Assembly: GCA_030068525.1 (NCBI GenBank)
Contig: JASJOS010000004.1
Span: 496,001-560,000, forward strand
From: Xanthocytophaga flava
GTDB taxonomy: Bacteria > Bacteroidota > Bacteroidia > Cytophagales > 172606-1
Length of the DNA: 64,000 nt
Reading direction: 5' to 3'
A program made the translations under genes and the position numbers. How positions within the stretch are numbered: the stretch's first letter is position 1; every line of letters begins with the position of its first letter. Positions 8,556-17,804 of the stretch are shown piece by piece. Under the pieces are notes generated by a model. The model was given only the letters and a program-made list of their open reading frames with translations, made no database searches and was not told the origin of the DNA.

Positions 8556-9509
8556 ATGACAAACGATTCCATCCATAATTTCCAGCAAACTACTTCTCAT
8601 ATTCTGATGATTCGTCCGGTGAGATTTGCATTCAATGAGCAAACAGCTGAAAGCAATGCATTTCAGGATGCAACAGCTACAGAAGATCCGGAAACTATTC
8701 AGTCTAAAGCTCTACGGGAGTTTGATATGATGGTAGACAATCTGCGTGGATTTGGAATAGATGTCACGGTCATAGAAGATACCCCTGATCCTCATACGCC
8801 TGATGCTATATTTCCCAATAACTGGATTTCGTTTCATCAGGCTGGCAATGGCACTATTTATTTATATCCTATGCAAGCTCATAACCGTCGGCTGGAGCGA
8901 CGTATGGATATTATTGAAATACTGAAGCGTCGTTTTCATATATCTCAGATTGTTGATCTTTCTCATTTCGAATCAGAAGATAAATTTCTGGAAGGAACCG
9001 GAAGCCTTGTACTGGATCGGGATTATCGTATTGCCTACGCCTGTCTCTCACCTCGTACCCATGAAGAATTACTCAAAGAGTTTGCACAAAAGATGGACTA
9101 CCGTGTAGTATCCTTTCATGCTACAGACGAACATAACAAACCAATCTATCACACGAATGTTATTATGTGTATTGGAGAGCAGTTTGCTGTTATTTGTCTG
9201 GAATGCATTCAGGATGAGAAAGAACGGTATCACGTCAGAAAAACCCTGGAAGAAACTAATAAAGAAATCATCGAACTGAGTATTGAACAGGTAAATCGGT
9301 TTGCAGGAAATATGTTGCAATTACGTACACGAAAAGGGGAAAGATTGCTGGTTATGTCATCTCAAGCCTATCAGGCCTTATTACCCGACCAGCTTCGACG
9401 ACTTGAAAAGTACACTCAGATTACCTATACCAACCTAAACACTATTGAACGTAATGGTGGCGGTAGTGCACGATGTATGATAGCAGAAGTTCACTTGGCT
9501 CCATTATAG
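8556..9509 (+). CDS. ctlX: CtlX-type citrulline/arginine-utilisation hydrolase
   Basis: A 317-residue member of the amidinotransferase/arginine deiminase superfamily close to the CtlX family. Visible family segments are RPVRFAFNEQTAESNAFQ, DAIFPNNW (83-90), LEGTGS (145-150), YHTNVIM with His199, and the late GGGSARCM with Cys307, the expected nucleophile. CtlX-like proteins are linked to citrulline breakdown; the exact substrate here is not shown by sequence. The position 70 bp behind the arginine deiminase suggests sequential steps: arginine to citrulline, then removal of its ureido group (inference). No signal peptide. Confidence 0.8.
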   Translation: MTNDSIHNFQQTTSHILMIRPVRFAFNEQTAESNAFQDATATEDPETIQSKALREFDMMVDNLRGFGIDVTVIEDTPDPHTPDAIFPNNWISFHQAGNGTIYLYPMQAHNRRLERRMDIIEILKRRFHISQIVDLSHFESEDKFLEGTGSLVLDRDYRIAYACLSPRTHEELLKEFAQKMDYRVVSFHATDEHNKPIYHTNVIMCIGEQFAVICLECIQDEKERYHVRKTLEETNKEIIELSIEQVNRFAGNMLQLRTRKGERLLVMSSQAYQALLPDQLRRLEKYTQITYTNLNTIERNGGGSARCMIAEVHLAPL

Positions 9510-9516
9510 CGTATTT

Positions 9517-9544
9517 ACTCAGCAGAGCAGAGGTTTTGCTGAGT
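9517..9544. terminator. Hairpin between convergent ctlX and histidine kinase
   Basis: Arms 9517-9524 (ACTCAGCA) and 9537-9544 (TGCTGAGT) form an 8-bp stem in a 45-bp gap between convergent genes. T-tracts are short on both sides. Confidence 0.5.
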
Positions 9545-9554
9545 TTCAGTCCTG

Positions 9555-10832
9555 TTAGATGACTAAAGTTCTACCCAGATTTGGAATGCTGATCATGAAC
9601 TCTGAGCCTATACCTTCCTGTGAAGTAGCAGAGATTCGCCCCCCAATGCGTCCTGCCGTCTCACGGGCTATATATAACCCTAAGCCAGAGCCTGGTTTGG
9701 TTACATTGGATCGATAAAACATAGTAAATATTTTTTCCAGATCTTCACTAGCAATACCAATCCCATTATCTTTTACACGGATAACAACATGAAGTGGTGA
9801 TAAATGACACACAACCTGTATGCGAGGATGTGAAGTATCTGGTTTCTGGTAATAAAAGGCATTGAAAAGTATCTTGGACAAGACTATCTGCAAACGATAT
9901 CTGTCCGTATAGAAAGCATCCGGGGTTTTGGGTTCTATCTCAATCTCAACATCTACCAACGAGTTTTCTTCACGCTGATAACAATTCTTTATAATAGCAT
10001 CAATCTCTTGCTTTATATCAATTTCTTCCTGCTTCACTGCCAGACGGGTATTACGGGAATAATCCAGAATATCCAGAATATAACTATCCATACGAAGTAA
10101 ACTACGCTTCATAAGATGCGTAAATTCCTGCATTTCTGCCATATCTTCTTCCTGTTTACCCAGATTTGTTAATCCAAGAATGGATGCAACCGGAGAACGC
10201 AAATCATGGCTTACACTGTAAATAAACTTATCCAGTTCCTGATTACCCTTTTTCAAATTCTCATTTTGTGCCCGTAACTGCTGTTCAGAAATAACAATGG
10301 CACTTTCTGCCTTACGGCTCGCATTCACAATCTGAAACACAAAAAACTGGCAGAAAAATACAGACAAAACCATATTTACCTGACCAATGATTTTTAATTG
10401 TGAAGGCGGCATATCCCCTACTATGTAATACGAATTGTCATAGAAAGTCAGGAGCAACCAGAAAAGGGTAATATGCGAAACATGGATCAGCAATAGCTTC
10501 TTGTTTCGAAAATCTATCAAAAAAGGCAATCCTATCACAAAGGGCAAATAGAACAGATAGGCATTGCTTTTACTTGAAAGTGTGACTGCCGAAAAAAATA
10601 TAACCAGGCTAATACCAAATGCAAAAACATTACCTGCCAGCACACCTCTACCTTTTCTGTTCAAAATATAAGCAATGACACATACAGGCAATCCAGGCAC
10701 CAGATACCACAGAGTTCCCCAAGACCCAAAGATTATATCAGGAAGCCCACTAAGGATAAATACAATAAATGCAGCCTTAGTTGTTCTTTCCAATAACGCA
10801 CTCCTACCCTCCTTTAAATCCAGGTATGCCAT
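9555..10832 (-). CDS. Membrane sensor histidine kinase
   Basis: A 425-residue kinase with about six membrane segments in residues 20-170, a short coiled linker (175-205), a HisKA dimerisation domain with the phospho-acceptor His209 in SVSHDLRSP, and a HATPase_c domain with the N-box Asn324 (ILFNAFYY), DNGIGI (355-360), the F-box MFYR and GSGLGL (381-386). There is no extracellular sensor domain and no fused receiver, so the signal is probably sensed within the membrane. No response-regulator gene is adjacent, making this an orphan kinase. Separate hairpins flank it, so it is likely transcribed alone. Confidence 0.9.
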   Translation of the reverse strand: MAYLDLKEGRSALLERTTKAAFIVFILSGLPDIIFGSWGTLWYLVPGLPVCVIAYILNRKGRGVLAGNVFAFGISLVIFFSAVTLSSKSNAYLFYLPFVIGLPFLIDFRNKKLLLIHVSHITLFWLLLTFYDNSYYIVGDMPPSQLKIIGQVNMVLSVFFCQFFVFQIVNASRKAESAIVISEQQLRAQNENLKKGNQELDKFIYSVSHDLRSPVASILGLTNLGKQEEDMAEMQEFTHLMKRSLLRMDSYILDILDYSRNTRLAVKQEEIDIKQEIDAIIKNCYQREENSLVDVEIEIEPKTPDAFYTDRYRLQIVLSKILFNAFYYQKPDTSHPRIQVVCHLSPLHVVIRVKDNGIGIASEDLEKIFTMFYRSNVTKPGSGLGLYIARETAGRIGGRISATSQEGIGSEFMISIPNLGRTLVI

Positions 10833-10861
10833 TGTTTTATTGCCTGTTGATTAATGTAAGA

Positions 10862-10892
10862 AGAAGGAGCCTACTACTTAGTAACTCCTTCT
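10862..10892 (-). terminator. Terminator after the Spy/CpxP-like gene
   Basis: Arms 10862-10869 (AGAAGGAG) and 10885-10892 (CTCCTTCT) form an 8-bp stem just past the stop of 10899-11273. The T-tract is moderate. Confidence 0.55.
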
Positions 10893-10898
10893 ATAAAG

Positions 10899-11273
10899 TT
10901 ATTGTCTGGATTGACGTCTCTGCTGGACTTTATCCATTTGCTCTTCCTGTAAGTCTAAATACTTTTTGTACTGCTCAGGTGACAACACTTTTTGTATGCT
11001 GACATCTCCTTCGTCTTTTATGGCCTTCAATTGCTGCATGCGTTGTGATTTGTCCATTGTCTGATCAGCCCGCAAACTATCTACCTTTATGGCTCTGCTC
11101 AGCAGAATATTTTTTACCTGTGTCTGCTGATCGGCAGTTAATGTAATCTCTTTTGTTAAACGTTTTGTCTGCATTTCAGCACGTTGCTCGGGAGTACGTG
11201 GCATACGTTGCTGTGCCATAGATACTCCTATAACCATTAATCCCATAAGGATGTTTAAAATAACCTTTTTCAT
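10899..11273 (-). CDS. Spy/CpxP-like periplasmic helical protein
   Basis: A 124-residue protein with a signal peptide (MKKVILNILMGLMVIGVSMAQ) and an all-helical, charged mature part. The segments RMPRTPEQRAEMQTKRL, LTADQQTQVKNILL and LSPEQYKKYLDLQEEQ match the LTxxQ-containing helices of the Spy/CpxP/DUF4890 type, which are periplasmic chaperones or stress adaptors. It is reverse-strand, upstream of the histidine kinase and about 70 bp downstream of comEC, with a hairpin on the kinase side. A link between this protein and the kinase would parallel CpxP-CpxA, but the sequence does not prove it. Confidence 0.75.
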   Translation of the reverse strand: MKKVILNILMGLMVIGVSMAQQRMPRTPEQRAEMQTKRLTKEITLTADQQTQVKNILLSRAIKVDSLRADQTMDKSQRMQQLKAIKDEGDVSIQKVLSPEQYKKYLDLQEEQMDKVQQRRQSRQ

Positions 11274-11346
11274 TGCTTTTAAAATTGTTAGTTCTAATGA
11301 CTTAGAAAACTATTACACAAAAAGGTTTAAACAGACATTGCAAATT

Positions 11347-13443
11347 TTATAGTGTAAGTGTAAATGCACCCTGCTCATTCACATTGTGACAGATAATTTT
11401 TTGCATCCTTAACTCATTGCTCAATCGCTTTGATAAGTAATATCGGTTTGATGCGTCCAGAATAACTGTCGCAAATGATTGTACAGGAAACTTTTTAACG
11501 TTTTTCAAACTGTTGTTCTGTATAATCAGATAATCAAACTTTTGCCTTTGAAATAGTTGCAGATTGAGAGGCTGATGCAAGATACAGAAACGCTTTCCAT
11601 GCCAGGTGAATAGAGAAAACTGTTTGTTCTGATAAATAGCTAATATGGTAGAATCCATGTTTGAGAAGACCATAGAACGTACATCCAGAATTTGTCGTCT
11701 TGTCCAGTGGTTTTGCAAATGGTAAGAAATCTGGCTCTTATTCTGAGACAAAGCAGAGTCTGCAATAAACACATGCCGCTTATAATCTACAATATCGAGT
11801 GCAGAGTGGCCTGGTATTGCATATACAGCTACAAATTGTTGCTTCCTGCAGTTAATCGTATTATAGGCCTGATTCACTGTCAGACATAGGAGCAGTATCA
11901 ATACCACACTCCATACTCTAAGTTTTGGTACATACAAAAACCATAACACTAGAAACATCAAGACATATAGTACACTTAGTTCCCATAGTTCCAGATAGCT
12001 TCCCTGCATCAGAGCTCCAGGAGTCTGTTCTGTCCAAAAGGCAATCTGGTTCATCAGCCAGGTTAGCCATTTTAGTATAAAGCCTACCACATCGGACAGA
12101 TATGGTATCCAGAAAACTACCAATAGTGATAAACCTCCATATAATACACCAACTGACACAGGTATCATCAGCATATTGGCTACCAGGAAATAGGTTGGAA
12201 ACTGATGAAAGTAAAAGAGAGAAAGAGGCAATACAGCTATTTGAGCAGCAATACTTACACAAACTGACTGCCAGAGCTTATCTACCCAAGTAGTTTCAAA
12301 CTCAAACCAGGCATAGATACGAGGATATAGGTATATAATGCCTGCCACAGCCAGATAGGATAACTGAAAACCAACATCCTGTAACAGATAGGGATCATAA
12401 CATAAAAGTATAAATGCAGAAAACCCTAGTGTATTAAATAATGTACCTTCTCTACGCAATGCCTCACCTAGTATAACCAATGAAAACATCACAACTGAAC
12501 GCAATACAGAAGCTGATAAGCCAGTAATAAAGGCATAGAACCAAAGTAATACTAAGGCTATAATCGCAAAAAACCAGTTCCCGTACCGTACTTTTTTAAT
12601 TCGCCCCAATACCAAAAGAATTAACTGAAAGATAAGGATGACATGAGCTCCGGAAACAGCCAGAATATGCATAGCCCCTGCTGCTGCATAAGCGCCTTTG
12701 AGCTCATCATTCAGCCCACTCCGTAGTCCAAGCACTAGCCCGGAAATAATAGCATATTCGTTCTCAGCAGTAATATATTTTCGGAAAATAGTATCTGCCC
12801 AAGCTCTTCCCTGCAAAGAGGCAAAGATGACAGCATTCCCTGCGGTATGTTCGTATACAATAAATTTTCCTTTCTTGACAAATTGCTGGTGGTAAATCTG
12901 TTGGAGAGCAAGATATTTTTTGTAATCAAACTCATCCGGATTGGGAGGAGGCTGTACAGGTAATGGAGCACCATAGATAATCAGTTTATCTCCATATAAA
13001 GGGACTGGTGCGTCTTTGGGAGTGTATATCAGTACTTTTCCAGTTGCAGGAATAAGCTTTTTGTCAGATACCACTTGCTCTATCTCTACAACAGTCCTGT
13101 AATTTTTAGCTTTGGATTGAACTTCTGAAACTACTTTTCCAGTATAATATGTAACTTCGCTCAGGTGTGAAATGTGATTTGGGTGATTGGTATCGGTTTG
13201 CTCATAGGTACATAGCCATCCAAATGCACTTGTAACAACGAAAGCCAGCAGACCAAACCAAAGCGACATTCGCACTTTTCGCCTTTGCTGTATCAGCCAT
13301 AAAATCAGATACCCAACAAAGGAAACACTAAAAACAGATACAACAACCAATAAGGGAATGTTAGGAAAGGCTCTGTATAGCACTATACCTGCCAGTAGAA
13401 AGATCGTAAAACGGATAAAGACATACGGAGTCCACCTGAACAT
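11347..13443 (-). CDS. comEC: ComEC/Rec2 family DNA-uptake channel
   Basis: A 698-residue inner-membrane protein for moving single-stranded DNA into the cell in natural transformation. It has N-terminal membrane segments, a DUF4131-like OB region (about 25-190, with GKVLIYTPKDAPVPLYGDKLIIYG), the Competence domain with GLVLGLRSGLNDELKGAYAAAGAMHILAVSGAHV (from about residue 230), and many further membrane segments to about 520. The C-terminal soluble part (about 530-698) lacks a visible HxHxDH metallo-beta-lactamase motif, so the nuclease-like domain found in some ComEC proteins is degenerate. It is divergent from the SDR gene at 13581. Confidence 0.9.
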   Translation of the reverse strand: MFRWTPYVFIRFTIFLLAGIVLYRAFPNIPLLVVVSVFSVSFVGYLILWLIQQRRKVRMSLWFGLLAFVVTSAFGWLCTYEQTDTNHPNHISHLSEVTYYTGKVVSEVQSKAKNYRTVVEIEQVVSDKKLIPATGKVLIYTPKDAPVPLYGDKLIIYGAPLPVQPPPNPDEFDYKKYLALQQIYHQQFVKKGKFIVYEHTAGNAVIFASLQGRAWADTIFRKYITAENEYAIISGLVLGLRSGLNDELKGAYAAAGAMHILAVSGAHVILIFQLILLVLGRIKKVRYGNWFFAIIALVLLWFYAFITGLSASVLRSVVMFSLVILGEALRREGTLFNTLGFSAFILLCYDPYLLQDVGFQLSYLAVAGIIYLYPRIYAWFEFETTWVDKLWQSVCVSIAAQIAVLPLSLFYFHQFPTYFLVANMLMIPVSVGVLYGGLSLLVVFWIPYLSDVVGFILKWLTWLMNQIAFWTEQTPGALMQGSYLELWELSVLYVLMFLVLWFLYVPKLRVWSVVLILLLCLTVNQAYNTINCRKQQFVAVYAIPGHSALDIVDYKRHVFIADSALSQNKSQISYHLQNHWTRRQILDVRSMVFSNMDSTILAIYQNKQFSLFTWHGKRFCILHQPLNLQLFQRQKFDYLIIQNNSLKNVKKFPVQSFATVILDASNRYYLSKRLSNELRMQKIICHNVNEQGAFTLTL

Positions 13444-13580
13444 AAAATCTGATATTGGGTATCTGGCTTTGAATAAGCACTACATCCACGAAAAAATAGC
13501 TTTATCTGGTTGTAATGTAAAGCTACTATTCTGTTGTAACTCTGCTTTGTATATTATTTTACAAAAACCTACACTTGTAT

Positions 13581-14450
13581 ATGTCTAACAAAATTTGTCT
13601 GATAACAGGCGCTAACTCCGGAATAGGAAAAGTAACAGCCAGAGAACTGGCTAAAGCAGGAGTGGATATTATTCTGGTTTGCAGAAATGAAGCAAAAGGA
13701 AAGGAAACGCTGGCAGAACTACGTCCACTGGCAAAAGGCAAACTGGATCTGTTTGTTTGTGATCTGGCGAGTCAGGAATCTATTGTGCAATTTGCACAAC
13801 AGCTATATGCATCCTATGATCATCTGGACTTATTGATTAATAATGCAGGCCTTATTCTGGATAAACCCAGCCTGACTCCCGAGGGATTTGAGAGTACGTT
13901 TGGCATTAATCATTTGGGTACCTTTCTACTTACCAATTTATTGCTGGACTTATTGAAGAAAGGAAATGAGGCACGTATTGTTACGGTATCATCTGATGCA
14001 CACAAATGGAGCAAATGGAATCTGAATGAAGTAGCTCATGCTGCCCATTTTAAAAGTTTGACTGCCTATGCCAACTCCAAGCTTGCCAATATCCTGTTTA
14101 CACGGGAGCTAGCCAAACGGGTCAAAGAATTTGGCATCACAGCTAATAGTCTTCATCCAGGTGCAGTACAAACCAACTTTGGCGCAGGTACACAAAATGG
14201 ATGGTTCGTTTCGTTATTCAACCTGGCCCGTCCGTTTTTCCTTACAGCGGAGCAGGGAGCCCAAACCAGTATTTATCTGGCAACCTCACCGGAAGTCAAA
14301 GATGTCAGTGGACTGTATTTTGTCAAAAAGAAACCTAAAACACCATCCAAAGAAGCTCAAAGCGATCTGAATGCGCAACAGCTCTGGCAAAAAAGCGAAG
14401 AATGGACACAGCTTCCCCAAAGGCTAAAAGAGCTGCAAAAAGTATCCTGA
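13581..14450 (+). CDS. SDR family oxidoreductase, retinol-dehydrogenase-like
   Basis: A 289-residue NAD(P)-dependent short-chain dehydrogenase. The Rossmann motif TGANSGIG is near residues 8-15, NNAG follows in LLINNAGL, then VTVSSDAH, and the catalytic Tyr-x-x-x-Lys in YANSKLAN; ASLHPGAVQTNF-like residues follow. The ATG at 13581 is chosen because MSNKICLITGAN fits the family; a TTG at 13575 would add two residues. The substrate cannot be deduced. It is 80 bp ahead of the HsdR-N-like gene on the same strand and divergent from comEC. Confidence 0.88.
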   Translation: MSNKICLITGANSGIGKVTARELAKAGVDIILVCRNEAKGKETLAELRPLAKGKLDLFVCDLASQESIVQFAQQLYASYDHLDLLINNAGLILDKPSLTPEGFESTFGINHLGTFLLTNLLLDLLKKGNEARIVTVSSDAHKWSKWNLNEVAHAAHFKSLTAYANSKLANILFTRELAKRVKEFGITANSLHPGAVQTNFGAGTQNGWFVSLFNLARPFFLTAEQGAQTSIYLATSPEVKDVSGLYFVKKKPKTPSKEAQSDLNAQQLWQKSEEWTQLPQRLKELQKVS

Positions 14451-14531
14451 ACAAATATAGATAGCTGTTATTCTAACGTTTATATACTATATATCACCTG
14501 ATACTATTGCAGAACCCAATTGTTATAAAAC

Positions 14532-14978
14532 ATGCTTGAGTTAAATTTGCCTCCTTATAAACATGAGGTAATTCGTAAGAAAGATAAACTGTATATCTTT
14601 GATATTCTACGAAAGAAATACATATACCTGACACCTGAAGAATGGGTGAGGCAACATTTTGTACACCTTTTGCTGAATCAATACAGTTATCCGAAGGCTC
14701 TTATTAAAGCGGAGAGTGCAGTTATCTATAATCAGTTGCCCAAACGTGCTGATTTATTGGTTTTTGACAGAAATGGAAAACCCTTTTTGCTGATAGAATG
14801 TAAAGACACATTAGTACCATTGGATGATCTGGTACTGCAACAGGCAGCCAGATACAATCATATTGTGCAGGCCCCCTATGTGATCCTGGTTAATGGTCTG
14901 GAGTGGTTTTGTTATCAGGCAAACTCTGAAAGTGGGCCATTTCTTTTGCTGGAAGATATCCCTTTATTTCCGGATTAA
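14532..14978 (+). CDS. Stand-alone HsdR-N-like (type I restriction R-subunit N-terminal) protein
   Basis: A 148-residue protein matching the N-terminal nuclease region of type I restriction R subunits without helicase domains. The PD-(D/E)xK core is visible: a Glu in IKAESAV (61), Asp74 in RADLLVFDRNGKP, and Glu89-Cys-Lys91 in LLIECKD, followed by QAARYNH. Single-domain versions are widespread in Bacteroidota chromosomes and are not tied to a restriction system; no hsdM, hsdS or helicase gene lies near. Cytoplasmic, role unknown, possibly DNA repair or nucleic-acid processing (inference). Confidence 0.8.
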   Translation: MLELNLPPYKHEVIRKKDKLYIFDILRKKYIYLTPEEWVRQHFVHLLLNQYSYPKALIKAESAVIYNQLPKRADLLVFDRNGKPFLLIECKDTLVPLDDLVLQQAARYNHIVQAPYVILVNGLEWFCYQANSESGPFLLLEDIPLFPD

Positions 14979-15145
14979 ACAGTTTTCCTGTGGACAAGCA
15001 GATACTCCCAATCAATAAATCAAGCATTCAGTCAGCTAGTACTTCTCCTACAATATTCTCCTTTTCATTCTGAATAAGAGTATCTGCATTTCAGAAGTCT
15101 TACCAAAAAGATAGTATTTTGCTGTGATTTGCCTTTCACAGACGC

Positions 15146-15153
15146 TACCTTTG
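15146..15153 (+). promoter_or_regulatory. Bacteroidota-type -7 promoter element
   Basis: TACCTTTG fits TAnnTTTG, in the 264-bp gap before the DUF1648 gene (start 15243). TTTG candidates for the -33 box lie at 15118-15121 and 15128-15131, though the spacing is not ideal. The rest of 14979-15242 shows no gene. Confidence 0.5.
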
Positions 15154-15242
15154 CAACCGCAAATTTCGAAAGGTGATTATCTTCCTGTTGCAATCAGCTA
15201 TTTGCTGACTTAAAAACCATTGCTCATCTATTTATTTCCTTT

Positions 15243-15758
15243 ATGCGTCCACTTTTTCTGGTTGTCCGTTTACTTAAAATATTGTCATGGCTGGGTGCTC
15301 TAGCATTTCTTTTGTATTCATACTATTATCTTCCGGATCAGATTGCCATTCATTATAACCACGAAGGTGTTCCTGATAATTTTCTTTCCCGCGAGTCTTT
15401 CTTTTATATAGCTGCAGGGTTTATTATTCTGGTTAACGTAATTCTATCTTTGATTGGTCGATTGGTGTTAGGTCTACCCAATCAGGCGATCCTGGTTCCC
15501 AATGCTAATCACTGGCTCGCCAATAAAACAAGTAGAGAACAGTTAATGTACATTCTTCGTAACTGGATCAATGCCCTGGCATTGATTCTGAATGTATATA
15601 CAATGGCAATGCTCTTTATTACCCTGCGTTTACATACCAATCAACGTGTATTTCTGAGCGATTTTACCTGGATTCTTTTTGCAGGTGTCGCGTTGATTGT
15701 GGTATGGATCATCTATTTGCCAATACGTTTGCGATTCAAACAAACAGTTGAGATATAA
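15243..15758 (+). CDS. DUF1648 domain membrane protein
   Basis: A 171-residue integral membrane protein with about four membrane segments. The first loop holds LPDQIAIHYNHEGVPDNF, the DUF1648 signature (P-x-x-I-x-x-H-F/Y-N-x-x-G), seen in SdpI-like and other immunity or signalling membrane proteins. It lacks the C-terminal SdpI part. Function unknown. A clear terminator follows at 15787-15819. No toxin-like neighbour supports an immunity role. Confidence 0.75.
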   Translation: MRPLFLVVRLLKILSWLGALAFLLYSYYYLPDQIAIHYNHEGVPDNFLSRESFFYIAAGFIILVNVILSLIGRLVLGLPNQAILVPNANHWLANKTSREQLMYILRNWINALALILNVYTMAMLFITLRLHTNQRVFLSDFTWILFAGVALIVVWIIYLPIRLRFKQTVEI

Positions 15759-15786
15759 TCTTAGTTAACTAATTTAGCACAAAAGA

Positions 15787-15819
15787 AAATCCCATCAGAC
15801 AATAAATCTGATGGGATTT
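15787..15819 (+). terminator. Terminator after the DUF1648 gene
   Basis: Perfect 13-bp stem, arms 15787-15799 (AAATCCCATCAGA) and 15807-15819, with a 7-nt loop. Confidence 0.8.
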
Positions 15820-15885
15820 CGTATCTAAGAGGGAATAAAAACAGACAACAGTCAAAATATAGACTTAACAAACCATTATTCATTC

Positions 15886-16380
15886 ATGAAAAAAAAGTTA
15901 TTATCCTCCCTTTTTTTTATCCTTTTTGGTATAGCTATATCCTATGCTCAAAGTGCAGATCTGGGTAGATTATTGCAGGAACGTGATCAACTCTATCATG
16001 CGTATGACTCTCTGGGAAAAGAAAAAAATGCATTCTTTGGTGGACGATCCAAAAAAGATCTCCAGAATATGATTCTGGCCCTACACAGGATTATTTCCAA
16101 AGACAATGAGATCATTCGGGAAGTGAGACGTACCTCCTATCAGAAAGAAAGCAATCTGTTTGGACAAAACAGAGCCTCTTCGGATCGTATTTATGATCTG
16201 GATCAACAAGTGACCAGCCTAACCAATCAGCTAAAGCGTAAAAATACCGAACTACAGGATCAGCAAGCAGCAATGGGTGATCTTCTGGGAGCTATGCGTA
16301 AGTTGCAAATTGGGGTAGTTGTACTCACCGCATTGGTTATCGGAATTGGTTTTTATATGTTTCGTCAGCGCAGAAAATAG
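15886..16380 (+). CDS. Secreted or membrane-anchored coiled-coil hypothetical protein
   Basis: A 164-residue protein with a signal peptide (cleavage likely after YAQ, residue about 22), a central helical region (25-135) with heptad-like QQVTSLTNQLKRKNTELQDQQ, and a C-terminal membrane segment (about 141-158, VVVLTALVIGIGFYMF) followed by RQRRK. This predicts a periplasmic coiled coil anchored in the inner membrane. I do not recognise a family. The CAP-domain gene follows 93 bp downstream on the same strand. Confidence 0.65.
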   Translation: MKKKLLSSLFFILFGIAISYAQSADLGRLLQERDQLYHAYDSLGKEKNAFFGGRSKKDLQNMILALHRIISKDNEIIREVRRTSYQKESNLFGQNRASSDRIYDLDQQVTSLTNQLKRKNTELQDQQAAMGDLLGAMRKLQIGVVVLTALVIGIGFYMFRQRRK

Positions 16381-16473
16381 AACAAGGTAGTTATCATTGT
16401 CTTCTATTTCATTTATAGTATGTCTGTAAAAATATTTTTCTACTACATGCGTTTTTAAAAGAAAGGTATTTTC

Positions 16474-17181
16474 ATGGAAAGAAAACATATTCTTAAAACT
16501 TTAGTATTAGTTCTGTGTGTAATGGTCGCTAGTGTATCAGCCTATGCACAGAAGTATTATCAGATGACATGGCGAGAGTTTTATACTCTCCCGGAAGCTC
16601 AAAAACCGATTGATCCTAAAAATCCAGAGTATGAGTTGATTGATGCTGCCTTCTTTCATGCCACCAATGAAGCTCGCGAAAAGGAAAAACGTAAAACGTT
16701 TCTGTACTCCGCGGTGCTGTATACAGCGGCCAACGAGCATTCAACTTCTATGATTAGTAAAAATTACTATGCACACGAAGACCGTACAGACAAAAAGCGT
16801 TACCTGCCTGGTCAGCGTATTACACTGGCTGGCGGGAAATTTATGGCAACAGCCGAAAACATTGCGCAATATGAAGTCATTGCTACACCAGGACAGTATT
16901 GCCCACGCAAACAAGGCAATGGAGAATACCGATATTTTGACTGCAACACAGACAAGATATATCCGGCCCATACGGCTGTCTCCTTTGCACAGAAGGTAGT
17001 AAAAGGCTGGATGAACTCTCCAGGTCACCGACGTAACATTCTCAATACTGATTATCAGTATATGGCTTGTGCCATTCAGATTATAAAAAATCCTTATAAG
17101 TCAGAAAATACACCCTTTGCCAGAATAACTCAAAACTTTGGTGGAGGGCTCATGCAATCCAGTCAGGCATCTACTAAATAA
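16474..17181 (+). CDS. Secreted CAP-domain (SCP/PR1-like) protein
   Basis: A 235-residue protein with a signal peptide ending at AYAQ (about residue 26) and a CAP domain over residues 50-225. CAP hallmarks seen are the N-terminal helix with ATNEAREKEKR, AANEHSTSMISKNYYAHED (the metal-site His), ATAENIAQYE, and WMNSPGHRRNIL with the second conserved His. It is expected in the periplasm or outside the cell; bacterial CAP proteins have no single known activity. The small domain has two extra Cys (YCPRKQG and YFDCN) that may form a disulfide. Confidence 0.85.
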   Translation: MERKHILKTLVLVLCVMVASVSAYAQKYYQMTWREFYTLPEAQKPIDPKNPEYELIDAAFFHATNEAREKEKRKTFLYSAVLYTAANEHSTSMISKNYYAHEDRTDKKRYLPGQRITLAGGKFMATAENIAQYEVIATPGQYCPRKQGNGEYRYFDCNTDKIYPAHTAVSFAQKVVKGWMNSPGHRRNILNTDYQYMACAIQIIKNPYKSENTPFARITQNFGGGLMQSSQASTK

Positions 17182-17287
17182 ACCGCAAGATGTCAGAAAG
17201 GCGTGGCTACATTTTTCTGACAATTCTAAAACCTCCATTTTTTGCTTCAACCAAACCCAATATGGGAGCAAAATCTATATTTTTTGT

Positions 17288-17755
17288 ATGCTGATTGAGA
17301 ATTGCACCATTGATGATTTTAATCAAATAACCCGTGATATCATTGATTTTTGGGGAAGTGATAGAACGTTATCAATGCATCATCCATACTTAGTGCATGA
17401 ATTTGGGAATACTGCATTTGTGATTAGAAATAACGGGGTTGTAATCGCCTATCTCTTCGGCTTCTTCTCACAAACCGAGAGTGTTGGATATGTCCATTTG
17501 ATTGGTGTTCGGGAACAATATCAAAAGCAAGGATTAGGTGAGTTGTTGTATGCTAATTTTATACAACTATCCAAATCCAAAGGAATACAAAAGCTAAAGG
17601 CTGTAACAACACCAACAAATACCAAATCAATAAACTTCCATCAGAAGAAAATCGGAATGACATTGCTTGGCTTACCTAATCCGGAAGGAATCAATGTAAT
17701 TCGGGGTTATTCCGGACCTGACAAAGAAACAGTTGTATTTGAAAAAATACTATAA
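17288..17755 (+). CDS. GNAT family N-acetyltransferase
   Basis: A 155-residue GCN5-type acetyltransferase. The acetyl-CoA-binding core is VHLIGVREQYQKQGLGELLYANFI, with the Q/R-x-x-G-x-G/A loop as QKQGLG, followed by the helix and ending in NFHQKKIGM. The ATG at 17288 (MLIENCTIDDFNQI) is chosen; the frame runs 150 nt further upstream, but that part overlaps the CAP gene and shows no family similarity. The acceptor is unknown. It sits between the CAP gene (same strand) and a convergent enoyl-CoA hydratase. Confidence 0.85.
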   Translation: MLIENCTIDDFNQITRDIIDFWGSDRTLSMHHPYLVHEFGNTAFVIRNNGVVIAYLFGFFSQTESVGYVHLIGVREQYQKQGLGELLYANFIQLSKSKGIQKLKAVTTPTNTKSINFHQKKIGMTLLGLPNPEGINVIRGYSGPDKETVVFEKIL

Positions 17756-17804
17756 ATAGGTTGATTACCTTAAATCCAGGTTTAGTAGAAATATGCCCTA
17801 ACAT

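Noticed and set aside
14532-14978. Restriction-modification or defence island around the HsdR-N-like gene
   Set aside because: No methylase, specificity subunit, helicase or other defence gene is adjacent.
17138-17287. Upstream extension of the GNAT frame
   Set aside because: Overlaps the CAP gene end and has no acetyltransferase features; start moved to 17288.
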